Source of the DNA: Bolinopsis microptera
Lineage: Eukaryota; Ctenophora; Tentaculata; Lobata; Bolinopsidae
DNA: 64,000 nt
Direction of reading: 5' to 3'
NCBI RefSeq assembly: GCF_026151205.1
Contig: NC_087079.1
Span: forward strand, 310,001-374,000
In this document: positions 11,391 to 23,232 of the stretch, piece after piece
How positions within the stretch are numbered: the first letter of the stretch is position 1
Layout of the letters: each line of letters opens with the position of its first letter
Position numbers and translations under genes: made by a program
The notes under the pieces: model-generated
Seen by the model: only the letters and a program-made list of their open reading frames with translations
What the model was told of the DNA's origin: nothing
The model's database searches: none

Positions 11391-14300
11391 ACCATGATCA
11401 TCGTGCCTACTGTCCTCTAATAAGTAAATGTTGAAATATAATAGCTTTATTTCAGCTTATTACTTTTATATAAGAAATATTTATTTTTAGATTAGTATTA
11501 GAAATCTATTTTTTAGACTTTGAATGATGCCCAATTTGCCCATTTATTCCTCAACTTTTGGGCATGAACATCGATGGGGTTGCCCCCCCCCCCCCCCTTC
11601 TCTCAGTGGACCATGTAAATGAATAATGTCTCGACTGAAATGACAGCATAATCATAATTGTTAAAGAATTGCTTTTAAATCCATGAACATATTATCCTCA
11701 GATCACTTGTGAAACCCTTCAGTTTATTGTTCCAAGTTTCGAATTGCTAAATCATCCTCTATCAGCTGCAAAATCAGCTTAAGGACACTCCATTTTAAAA
11801 GAGTAAGGAATCAATGTGTGTTGATTTGCCTCATTATTAGATAATAACGTGATCACTACCTAAACAGTTCTCTTCGTTTTTTCCGCACCTTCGAGCGCGC
11901 CGACTTTTTGCCTGGACCTTGTTAGAAACCGGAGAGAGCGAGAGAAATAACCCTAGTGGAGGGAAAGGGGGGAAATACGGAGAGAGGAATTTAGCTAGAT
12001 ATAGGAGGGGAGTTGTTAGGAGCCGGGGACCATCAGGACTTCTTACCTTATAACCAGCTTTTACACCTCTCCCTCCCTCCCTCCCTCCGAGACTATAATC
12101 GGTTAACTTGCACCTTTCCACAATTATCTTGAGTGTAATACTGGCCCTCGCCTTACCATAACCAAAACTTCTCTTCCTGATTTTAACTCACAAAGTAAGA
12201 CTTATTTTGTTGAGGTGTAGCGCAGCTTGAGGAAAATATTCAGCTTCTTATTTACTGGTTTCTTAAAACACTGACCAGTCTTCTATAATATGTGATTCAG
12301 ATGGCGTGATTCTACAAGAGCTAATACTCCTCGATTCTGTAGATTTCTTTACGATTTGAGAAATCAGTGCTTATTCGATTAAAAGTTCACAGATCATTTT
12401 TAGAGAAATTATCCAAACAAACATCAGTAAAGCTCTGTTTAATCGATGAAGATTGTGACTGCAGTTTGCAAAGGAGATCGCAATATTACGCAAAATACAA
12501 AGGAGAATTGACGATTTCCATTTTACCTTTGTTTTCAAAAACTCCTCTCACCGATGTCGCTTCAATAAGCTCATAATTTTCGATTGAAATGTTGGTCCTC
12601 GATGTTGTTTGGAACAAATTAACGGTGTGTTTGTAATATAGTGTCTTGTTTTGGTCCCAGAACTTTGTTGAAACTGTGTCACATTACCGTCCTAACTGCA
12701 TATTGATCTTCAAAAAAGCACATGCGAACATCTTTAATTCAAGGAAAGCTAATACGTAGCGAGCATTTTCGAGGTGAAAACGCGCGGTTCGCGCGCGCAC
12801 TGCAGTTACTCGCGCGTTTTCCAACGATGATCTAAGTTGCATGCCAAATCGGAAAAAAACATGTTGTTAAATGATTAAATGATAATAACTCCAGAAGACA
12901 GTAGCGTCCCACGTTCTCCACCGTTCGTCCTGTCTCCGTTGCCGGTCTCCACCACTTCCCATTTGTTACCGAGTCCCCCTGCTGTACTGGTCTCCAGAGA
13001 CGCAGTCATAAAGTTATAACCTGCGTCCGGTCTGCGCTCAGACGACTTATCTTATCACAGAGATTGCTTTTATGTATCACATCTTACAAATTTCATACTT
13101 ATGTTTTGTGGGCAATGTTAAGTGTTGCTCGGCCTCAAATACAGTGTATTTTAGTGGGTTGTGGTGCTCCTTTACGCTTATTATCATGAACTAGCCTCGA
13201 TGGCAGCTCTTCTTTTTGCTGGATGCTAGCGCCGATGATTCCAGACTTAATAAATAATACTAATTAGTTTGATGACTTAGCGTGTCTGACGATGAGTTTT
13301 TTGAGGAAGCGAGACGTGGCACTGATCATCTTACGTCATCATTGGCTACCATTTTAGAGCCCGGACTCTATATATATATATATATTGGTAAACTAGACTT
13401 GGTCTAGCCCGGACTCCAGATGAGCATCAATTCTAATAGAATTTTATTGTGCAATTCGGCCACGCGAATTCTGTTATGTCTCGATCACAAGTAATGATAT
13501 AGCGATGAGATAATAACGATATCACCAACGTTAGCAGGACCTTAAAAACTTTCTACAGACTTTTTTGACAAATTAATATTCCAAGATTCAAGTCCTCTCA
13601 TGCGATACTTATATTTATTGACTTACAGTAATAAGTAATTTGAAAGGACCGGGAAAGTCCATTCCGACTTTTTAGAAAATATCGCCCAACAATCACATAC
13701 GAAAATAGTGGTTGCCACTGCCATGCTAACGAGCACCCTAAGAAAGAATAGGGCTGATCTTAAATTGCCAATCTGGTTAACCTCCTAGTCCCTCTAGATA
13801 CAGCTGTGATAATGAGCCCGTTTAACTCATAACCCACCTCGAGGTCACGCCTCCCTCCACTGAAACATGGTTCTGTTATGATAAAGTGATAAGCACTTAG
13901 CCCGCTCGAAATTAGGCCAACCTGTGGTAGTACACGATAAACAGCTTAATAGAACTGAAGTTATAAGCAGTACCCATTGTGGGGAGTGAGACCGGCAATT
14001 TGATTAGCCGCTCCGTGGATACATCATGCTTATTTCTAGATTCACTTTCTGACATGTGCCCGTGGAACGTTTCCTCGCCTGACCGTGATATGTGGTCAAG
14101 ATGCAAGGGAATTGCATTTCTGTAACTAAAACCACTTACCAAATCTCGAACCTTTTTCAACCAATCAGAATAAGTCTGGTCGGAAGATTTCTCTGCTGAA
14201 AGATGTGGATTAAACCAGATAATATCTTCGTTTTCAGTCTGAATACTTTATGTACGAACTTGACCACCTCATCATATCTTTGTTCTCTTTCAATCTCGTT

Positions 14301-15532
14301 CGCATTCGCAGACATTTTGCAGAAACCTCTTCACCTTATTACAATGAAGGGCGGCCCGCTATATTGAAAAGTCGCTTTCTTGCGTTGCTGGCCCACAATG
14401 TTGGCCTGATTGATTGGCAAGCAGTGTGCGAAAGTCCTTGATAATAAGCCTCGATTATGCCACATATGGTATACTGTAACGTTTTATGGATCGGATAATT
14501 CCCTGGCATTATCATGGGCTGTCATGCTACGCTTAGATCACGGCTACCACCATAAAATTAGTTTTTGTATCTGATAAGTGTATTTCTTAGTTTTGATCTT
14601 CTCCACAACATGGCCTGGGCAGTATATTTGTTAAGTGTTGTTTTGGAACCAGATCGTTTCTCGTGTTTTCCACAGATTATTATGCACCATTCAGCTGAAG
14701 ATTTAGTTGGTTGTTTAGCCCCACCCCCCCTGGCCCTTGTTTAGCTATCCTCAATTTCAGTGGAACCTTAAAATCTCATGGCCTTGATATCCGTTTCCAA
14801 TCTTGTTAGTGGTGTGTAACTGTAAAGCACTGAAATGTGTGGAATTTGTTTCCAATTCTCCGTCGAGAGGGGACAACACTGTCACTTTATATAGAATTCC
14901 AATTAGAAAGAGCACTGACTAGTGACTTAGTCAAATTATGAAAGGGTCACAGAGAAATGATAGGTATAATAACCGGGTGGTCCTGGCCGGGTGGGTAGGT
15001 GTGAACTGTCAATAAATAGTTTAAGTTCCGTTACTTTCTTCATTACCTATCAAAACTCAAAAGCTCGTGTGTCTGGAATTTCTTCGCAGATGATGGAACC
15101 GTTCCTACTTATGATATTAAAAACTAACTTTATAGATCTACGTCATGTAATAATACAATTTTTCTCTGGAAATAAGTTTACGATTTGCATTGTAAATAGC
15201 ACACCACAAATGCGATGATGCACTTCAGCAGTTTTATTTGCTTTTGTGTTCTTAGTTTCTTAAAAACATTTCATTGGACGACGAAATTAAGGAAGAATGT
15301 TGACAAAACAGACCCCGCCCACTTGTGACATTGACATTTAACTTAAAGATAAGATATTTTTCCATGTGTTTTGTACTTGTAGTTCTACAGTCTACATAGT
15401 AAGACAAGAAATCCACAGATTTGATAATTTAATTTTACAAAAACTTTTAAACTTTTTGATTATAGTTATTTAATTAACAAATAAGTTACTAAGTCGAGGG
15501 TATTTGTCACTAACTTGCTGGTATTTGTTCAG
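11391..15532. other. Putative intron 3 sequence
   Basis: No domain was recognised. It contains a C run near 11582, a ctccctccctccctc purine/pyrimidine tract near 12070, a cgcgcg-rich patch near 12780-12830 and a (ta)n run at about 13370-13386. The minus-strand frame at 13912-14160 (82 codons) is unassigned and could be transposon residue. Confidence 0.35.
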
Positions 15533-15614
15533 GTACCAAGGTGTAACCCTGCTATCCTCTTCTCCACCATATCAGAATCTTTTTCCTCTGTGAGGAAGCT
15601 CTCTTTCCAATCAG
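15533..15614 (+). CDS. Candidate coding exon 4
   Basis: A strong acceptor (tatttgttcag) and donor gtacaa enclose 82 bases encoding VPRCNPAILFSTISESFSSV and then RKLSFQS. It starts in phase 0, matching exon 3, and ends in phase 1. At least one more exon, not identified, must follow to reach the phase 0 start of the next candidate exon at 25058. Confidence 0.4.
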
Positions 15615-15724
15615 GTACAACTACTACTACTGATCCAATTAAAATAGTTGTAATATTTCTGGACAAATTGTTCATCTTTATATTTGATTATATTCGGGTC
15701 CTGGAAAGAGCTCAGAGTATATCA

Positions 15725-15765
15725 GGGGGGGGGGGTGGGGGGGGGGGGGGGGGGGGGGGTGGGGG
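15725..15765. repeat. G-rich tract broken by single T bases
   Basis: About 40 bases of nearly pure G with two interrupting T bases, followed by more G-rich sequence to 15785. It is one of at least eight long G or C runs in the window. Sequence with this composition can form G-quadruplexes. Confidence 0.9.
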
Positions 15766-17676
15766 TATATCAGGTCGGGGGGGGATTACTTGTAGTTGTT
15801 ATACCGAACATGTCATTGTTCAGGACGTCGTGACGCCGAACATGGTTCCCCTGAACCTCTAACCCCAGCAGGGTTAGGTATAGGATGAGGGTTGGGGTAA
15901 GGGTGTTGGTAAGGGTTAAGATAAGGGTCCTGGGGCGCCAGGTTCTGGGGGCACGACGTCGCGAACCTTTTTGTGACTGTTGGATGGTAAAATTACAAGC
16001 ATTTCTTGAATTTTGTGTTACAACGATGAAACGGTAACTGTTGTGCTTCCCCCTCATTTATGTCAAAAAGGGAACCATTGTGCAATGTGCCCCCTTGCCC
16101 TACTGATCCAGTGATTGTGTATTACGTAGGAGATTGCTTACGTGACCATGCCAGAATGGAGCTATTGTCCTCAAGAAGATAAGGAAGGGATCGCCGTATT
16201 TTTAGTTTTTGAAGTACCTTATTGCTTCTATCTTGTACTTGCGAGATTTTTACACCGACATATTAAGTTTGTTAACCGAGAATTATGGTCATGTTGTTTC
16301 ATCCTTGTTCAATGAAAGTGGATATTTGCCAGACTCTCTCTCTTGACCTCCCACCACGATGGCAGGCACCACTGTCCGGCTCTGACGTTTGTATGAGCGA
16401 GGGAGGGAGGTGAGGAGGCGCTTTGTGGCTCCACTACTTTTATACGAGTGTGGGAAGTGGCGGAGGAACCGTAACCAGTGCCAACTTGATATCGTGTTCG
16501 GTTGTTGTGTGTAGTTCAGAGAGGCTATCTCTGATGTTCAGTACGTGATCGTAACTCTAATACCGTATTATCGTAAATTGTGTAATAAATGTTCACCTGA
16601 TACCTTCGAAAAGGATATTTAACATCATGTTATTTTTGATTTTATTAAAACACCATTTTTGGCAGTAGATGCTATAAGTCACAAGTTGAACTATCATATC
16701 CGTTTGCTAAATACTAACTGAATATTCATGGGTATTGAAAGAGATAACAGGTTTAATACTCATCACGTATTGGATAATCATAAACTTTCTTGCTTAATAC
16801 CGTAATTGACCTGTCTTTGATTAATTATACTAAATTTGGCATATTAAAATCGCTGAGTATCAGTTTAATCTAGATGACTAAAACTTCGTCTCCAAGAATA
16901 CTTAGCCACAGCGTTACATATACCATTCTACCATGGTGATCTTTAATTTCGCATATTGTTATGTTGTTAATGAACCATATTTCAAAGGACGATGTAGATT
17001 TCCCGTTAAGTCCGACTTTGAAAATTGTCGCTTTGTTTGTTATTTCAGTTGCATGAGTACAGACTGTTGCTACCAATACTTTCTTGATCATAATTTTGTG
17101 AAGGAAAGGTACAAGATTGCGAGATAGGTTGAATAGAATTATTACCATATTGATTGGATATTATTACTTCCGTTCAACTATTTGTTTCGAATTTGTGTTT
17201 TGCTATTTATTCCAAAAATCCCAATCATAAATACCATATTTGCGATGATAATATCCCTCCCAGATTTCATCTGTGCCATATCTGTGTCTTCATAAACTTT
17301 CTAATAAATACAAAACACATTTAATAAAGAAACTCTTACAATAAGTCTTGTATAAGTAAAGGTCCCTAATTTCTGTTTTGTCGAATTTATGTTTTATTTA
17401 ATTTCCCGGTTATTTTAGATTGGTTTTCCTAGAGTATTTTATATTGAACAACACGTTAATTTCGTGTCTGGAGGTTGAACTCCTGGACCAGCTTTAACAA
17501 TACCTTTAAATGTATTGTCTCGCTTACATATCCGTAAAAATAACGAATAAAGTAACTATTATGCTGTAGGTCACTCTTCAACCAGTGAATACTAACAACT
17601 AACTCTCGTTCTTTCTCCTTTCTTAAATGCATTTTTTTGGATAAAGCGTTGTTTGGGATCATCTAGAGGATATCAA
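15766..17676. other. Non-coding, with telomere-like ggttag-rich patch
   Basis: The segment 15855-15935 holds irregular gggttagg-type repeats between imperfect inverted copies of cgtcgtg. Frames at 16870-17148 on both strands are open but unassigned. Otherwise the region is AT-rich and featureless. Confidence 0.35.
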
Positions 17677-18171
17677 TTAATTTAGTTTGTCCCAACCTCC
17701 TTGCTTCAGTAACATCGACAAATAGCTTTGACCCGGTCGGTCTTGCTGTGCTCTAGCATGCAAAGGTTCCCATAAGACTAAATCACTGGCCAGTATTTCA
17801 GGATGTCCAATGTCCAATGTCCCGCCATTTTTAATCTCTTGCTTCGTAAGTTGTTGGACAGCTTTGTCTTTGGTAGGATACCATACAAGGTAACATTGCT
17901 GACCTTTTTCTTTCCACGAGATATCCAGCACCATATGCAACATCTTTGTGTATACGTCCACACTTTTCTCTTGAGCCTTTGTTTTTATCAAGGTTTTTGA
18001 ATTTTGATCCGTAGAGCAGTACCGATTCGCAAGCCGCAATGAACGATCGGATCTCAAGGATCTTTGAAAGTTTGGATTTCCAGATGTTATTCAGTCGATG
18101 TAGGGCACCCCATGCTTTTCCTTTCTTACCCTGATCTCCTATCTCAGCTCTCAATCCAGGAGCCTAAGTAC
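17677..18171 (-). pseudogene. Old LINE, 3' half (after the reverse transcriptase), frameshifted
   Basis: Minus-strand frames read KYLGSWIES, then KAWGALHRLNNIWKSKLSKI, then, after frame changes, VYTKMLHMVLDISWK and LVLWEPLHARAQQDRPGQSY. This is the characteristic C-terminal stretch of a LINE of the RTE-like or related group. Stops and frameshifts make it dead. It is the downstream half of a copy split by the element at 18172-21614. Confidence 0.75.
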
Positions 18172-21100
18172 TTACTTGTACTTGAAAAGGTCTCCTCCTA
18201 TTCGTTGGAGTGGCCTGCACCACATAGTAACTCCTTTCTCCGATGTATTAGGCCTCTCCAATGTACCCTGTTTGTTGCTTGTTGTTCTACATCTTCTATC
18301 GTGATGTTATCGACACCTGTGAAGATTGCTGCATCCTCCCGGACACATGACAGCCAGTTTTTCCGAGGTCTACCTCTTGATCTTTTACCATGCTTTGGGA
18401 TCCAGTGCAGAAGATAGTTGGGTATTCTTTCTTCTGGCATCCTCACCACATGGCCAAACCATCGGAGCCTAGCTGCTCGTACGAAAGTATCAACAGGGGC
18501 GATGTTGGCCCGCTTACGTACGTCAGCATTAGATACGTGATAAAACCATTTGATTTTCAGGATTCTTCTCAGACATCTATGATGGAACACCTCAAATCTT
18601 TTCATCTGCGTCTGTGTGGTATTCCATACCTCACTTCCATAAAGCAGTATAGTGAGGACAGCCGCTTTGTAGATCCTGATTTTAGTCGGTGTCTTGATGT
18701 TGCGACTGTACCATATACTGCTAAGCTGATAGAATGCCCCAGAGGCCTTCTGAATTCGAGCTGATAGTTCTTTGTCGATTGTTCCATCCGCACTGATGAT
18801 AGCACCCAAGTAAGTGAAGCTGCTGACCTGCTGTATTGGGAGACCTTCCACATTGATGTCCATAGTGTCGTCTTTAGAATACGGCCTCTGCGATGCACTT
18901 TTACTGACAGCCATGCTCTGTGTTTTGCCAGCATTAATCTTCAGACCCGCATAGGCACTGTATTTGCAGAGAAGGTCAGTGGTTTCCTGCAGCCCCTCTT
19001 TTGAGTTATCTAACATGGCCATGTCATCAGCGTCCAAGAGATGTTTCTCTTCTACCCCGGGGGCTGGCAGCTGTAATAGAGCCCCCTTACTAATGACCTT
19101 GTTCAGTTCCATAAGGTATGCCGAAAAATTCAGACAGAAGTTGAATACTGGTGGTCCCTGTATATCACCTTGCCCAGTTCCCGAGTTGACATCAAACCAG
19201 CCTGTAACCTCTCCATTGACCCTAACAGCACTAACTGTGTGAGTAAAGAACGCCTTCATGATTCTAATGTACTTGTCAGGTAAGCCGTAGTGCTGCATAC
19301 TTCTCCAAATGAACTGCCTGTCAATTGAATCAAAAGCTGCTTTGAAATCAACAAAATTAATATACAGAGGGATATTATACTCAATACATTGGTGTATAAT
19401 ACAGCGGAGTGAATAAACCTGGTCAATGCATGAGCGATTCTGCCTAAAACCACTTTGATTCTCCCGGAGAAATTTTTCCATGCCATTGCTAAGTCTTCGC
19501 AGGAGTATCATCTGCAGGAGCTTCGAGGCTGTGGATCTTAATGTAATGCCTCTGTTGTTAGCGCAATGAGAGGTGTCACCCTTCTTTCCAACGATGATAA
19601 TAACACCTTTGGACCAATCCTCGGGAATCTTCTCATCTTCCCACACTTTCTTGAACAACACAACTAGTTGATCAACTAACCCATCCTGTCCATACTTAAG
19701 TTGCTCGTTGGTGATACCATCCACTCCTGGACTTTTGTGATTCTTGAGTTTTTTGAGGGCATCAACAATCTCGTTTCTTGTAGGAGCCTCATCCGAATCG
19801 GAAAGGTCATCAAAACTGGGTTGAGGAGAGATGTTGTCTAGGTCGGAAATATTAGCCTCTTGCGGGGGCGGGTTCAATAGCCTTGAGAAGTGCTCTTTCC
19901 ACCTTTCTTTCTGGGCATGTGGGTCGGCAATCAACTGGCCAGATACGTCTCTAACTGCAGTTGACTGCTTCTTCTTCTTTCCAGATATGACATTAATCTT
20001 CTGCCATACCTCGCGTTGCTGACCTTTTCTCGCAGCTTCTTCCAGGTTAACAGCCATTCTAAGTGCCCAGTTGTTATCGTCCACCTTACTACTTTTTTTA
20101 AAGAGCTTATTCAATCTAGAATACTCTGACTTGTTAGCGTTTGAATTAGGGTCTTTACGCTTAAATTCTTTACGGTTCTTCAATAAATCTTTTGTCTTCT
20201 GAGATTGGTGCCTGTCCTTCTTTTTTCGAGGTCTTTGCCCAAGGATTTCCATGGAGACTTGTTGGACAGTTGTCTTGAAGTTGTCCCACATTGATTCCAG
20301 GTCAACCTCAGGTTCCAAACAGTCAAATTTGTTTCTCAGAACAATATTGTATTCGGAAACAAGTGAATGATCACGCAGATGCTCAATAGCAGGAATCTCA
20401 AGCTTACGTTCCTGCTTCTTTTTCACTGACATAAGCTTCATTCTCAGTCGTGCTCTTACCAAATAGTGATCAGACCCAATGTCAGCCCCCCTACAAACTT
20501 TTACATTTAGCAAAGAGCCTCCAAACTTCTTACTGATACAGATATGGTCTATTTGGTTTACAGTACGACCATTAGGTGATCTCCACGTACCTTTATGTAT
20601 ATCCTTTTGCTGAAACATAGTGCCACCGATGGTAAGTTGGTGGGCAATGCAAAAGTCCAACAATCGGGTACCATTGTCATTTGATGAGCTGTGAAGCGAG
20701 TGTCCACCAATGACACCTGACATAGAACTGCAGTCTGATGTGACCTTAGCATTAAGATCACCGAGCAGTAATTTTAAATCATGTCGGGGTAGCTCATCGA
20801 ATGCACTTGACAACTGCTGGTAGAATTCATCCTTATCATTATCTGAAGCCCCCTCAGTTGGCGCATATGCCACAACAACAGAGATGTTCAGGTGTTGACT
20901 ATGCAGCCTTGCACTCAACAAACGGTCAGATATTGGTAGATAGGAAATTAATGAATTTTTAATCCTCTTTGAAAGGGTAAGACCGACACCTCGCCTTCTT
21001 ATACCGTCCGTCCTCCCTGAATAAATAAGTAAGGAGCCATTATCCAGTAGCTCTGATCCTGTACCAGGCATATGGGTCTCAGTTATACCCAGCAAGTCCA

Positions 21101-21614
21101 ACTTATACTCAGAGATATTCTCTGATAGCTGGAACAACTGACTTTAACTACTTGTCAGAGATAATACATTCCATGTCCCAAATGTAAGACCTGTTTTAGA
21201 ATAATTCGCTGGCTGTTTCTTATTAGAGTCGGAGTCCACATGGGTGATCTGTGGAGAAATAAATCTGCTACAATGACGTGTTCTCCCAACACTCATCTGG
21301 CCACGGGGGTCCCTTAGGCTTTGCCCCGCCACCTTCATACTGGTATCATCCGTCCTTGCAGAGGGAGCCACACACCGTTTCTTGTTGTTACTTTGTGATG
21401 TTTCTGCAGCAAAATTTTTAGAGAGGAGAAGTTGCCAGCATCTCGCACCCGGTTTTTTATCGACCTTTGCCTGTCTAGATCCATAGTGTTTAGTTGCATG
21501 TCATCTGTTTATACTGGAGTCACCCAGGACAGATTACAATGCTTAATAGTAGCACCTCGAAAAGGATGTGATTCTTCATCACGCACTATGGTCATTGGAA
21601 TAGGAGAGGTGATT
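18172..21614 (-). mobile_element. RTE-like LINE, nearly intact, 3.44 kb, with 13-bp target duplication
   Basis: The element lies between two identical 13-mers ggagcctaagtac (18159-18171 and 21615-21627). The DNA outside those 13-mers belongs to one older LINE, so the insertion boundaries are well defined. Its 3' end (minus strand) reads ...aagtacaagtaa with no long poly(A), as RTE-type elements often lack one. It holds one long ORF broken once, described separately. Confidence 0.9.
18198..21371 (-). CDS. RTE-like LINE polyprotein: endonuclease plus reverse transcriptase, one in-frame stop
   Basis: The protein would nick target DNA and copy its own RNA at the nick (target-primed reverse transcription). 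The N-terminal segment (21371-21144) reaches LTFGTWNVLSLTSS, the first endonuclease motif, and is cut by a TAA at 21144-21146. The same frame then continues without interruption for 979 residues. Counting from that second part: endonuclease ITETH (about 20), GDLNAK (126) and SDH (222-224); RT FVDFKAAFD (D597) and the catalytic ADD at 703-705, with an unusual Asp before it (LDADD) where Tyr or Phe is usual; C-terminal RWFGHVVRMP and GRPRKNW. One stop in an otherwise open frame of about 1,055 codons suggests a recent insertion that has lost activity, or a sequencing error. Confidence 0.9.
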
Positions 21615-22040
21615 GGAGCCTAAGTACACGAATTCATTTACATTTTCTATGGTTTATGTCACTTTCTCCCGATCGACTTTGTAGGTCGCTACCGATCATC
21701 CATATTTAACGTCATAACCTTGGTCTTACCTATGTTTATCTGTAGCCCTACTCTCGCTGCTGCCGATTCTACTCGGAGCAGGAACTCGTTAGCCTTGTCC
21801 ATGTCTTCAGATATTAATGCTATGTCGTCTGGACCCCACTTTTCTGCTTTTTCTTCGTTCGAAAATGAGTCCGGGTCGCTCCTCCATCCTCACCTATGGC
21901 TTGCCTCATACAGTAATTAATGACTATTGCAAAAGGGTAAGGTATCACCATGGTCCATGTAGCACACCAGCTAGTAGTAGTATCTTGAACAGTTCCGTTT
22001 CTCTGAGTTAGGACTTTGGCCATTGTCTTCTCGTACATGA
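21615..22040 (-). pseudogene. Old LINE, 5' fragment (reverse transcriptase palm)
   Basis: Minus-strand pieces include YPFAIVINYCMRQAIGE, then after frame changes GPDDIALISEDMDKANEFLL and VGLQINIGKTKVMTLN, and finally NEFVYLGSN at the breakpoint. These are the RT palm, with PDDIA in place of the usual YADDIA, and the thumb region. The sequence continues into the fragment at 17677-18171 once the inserted RTE-like element is set aside. Several frameshifts and stops. Confidence 0.8.
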
Positions 22041-23000
22041 GCTCTACGATTTTGAAGTTGGCACTTGGTAAGGTATTTCTCAGAAAAATAACGTAATGAT
22101 AGAGCCCCTAGAGCCGTCGAATCCGTAATAAATAAAGCCTTCTAGTTCTAGAACCAAGAACTTGGCAATGTCTGACAGTAATGAGGCAAAATTTTCAAAT
22201 CAAGAGACTTTCTTATCTTGAATCCCTCAACGATGGAGATTTTTCCAGAAAATAGATGTTACTAGAGGATATCTCCTAATAGATGTTACTAGAAGATTCC
22301 TCTAAATGGAACTAATGCAAAAAAGAGGACAGATACAGTACTGTACTTAATCTTACCCCCTCCTTCTACTTACAAGCTATTCGGAGCATCGTTTTGAATA
22401 TAAATTCTCTGTCTGTGTTTGAAGTCCAAAAATCATTGATTTATTATAATTATATATTGACTTTGAGCTTTCCACTCTCGTCTTGAGTTCTAGACGACAG
22501 CAGCGTCATGTGGTATTGGTTGTGAGGAATGACGCGGATATTTATATATCAAGCCATGCAAGCAAACCACTATTTCGTTTAACTTTAAGTACTGCTTATT
22601 GGACGGGTTCTCATATGTCAGGTCCTTCAGATCGGGCAGGATTCAACTTCTATTTAAAGGGTGACAGGTCGGACTCGTTCCGGTGTCTGCTATTGGTCGC
22701 TCCTGTCGATCAGTAAAAGGTTGCCCTCTCTTGATTTTAACGTCCCTGTTCAGGTATCCCCGATCGTACGTAAAATATAGATAACCTGCTTAAAGACCTG
22801 CTAGACTGACTTCAGTCGTTTATCAGTGTTTTGTGAAGTTTGGTCCACCCGCGCAGACTTTTAAAAAAACACTTTTTTTGGATAGGGTCCTTAAGTCTAA
22901 GTAGCTTTATTTTGTTAGGAGTGTAGTGAACATCGAATTTAACATTGTATCGAACATGGATGAATAAAGTTACATTTTTAAAATGTTAATATGATACGAT
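22041..23000. other. Non-coding
   Basis: No exon supported. A GC-richer patch at 22480-22720 is open in one plus-strand frame and contains attgg boxes, but nothing shows that it is a promoter or exon. Confidence 0.35.
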
Positions 23001-23232
23001 AGGAGGACTATAGTGCAAAGAAACTGCTGCTCACTGCTGCTCACTGCTGCTCACTGCTGCTGTCGCGCGTGCGCCCATAGCAGCAGTGAGCAGCAGTTAG
23101 TAGCAGTTTTATGCGTGTCTTTACTGCGCAACGCACGCCGCACGCAACTGTTGAAAACTGCTGCTATCTGCTGCTATGGGCGCGCGCGCGACAGTAGCAG
23201 TTAGCAGCAGTATTTTGCACTATAGTCCTCCT
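23001..23232. mobile_element. 232-bp hairpin element built of gcagcagt repeats
   Basis: The 19-bp ends are perfect inverted repeats (aggaggactatagtgcaaa and tttgcactatagtcctcct). Inside, ctgctgctca units on the left pair with tgagcagcagt units, and gcgcgc blocks near the centre pair too, so almost the whole element can fold back on itself. No clear target duplication is visible. It is a MITE-like, non-coding element. Confidence 0.75.

Noticed and set aside
18198-20761. Plus-strand frames opposite the RTE-like ORF
   Set aside because: They are antisense shadows of a clear endonuclease-reverse transcriptase frame.
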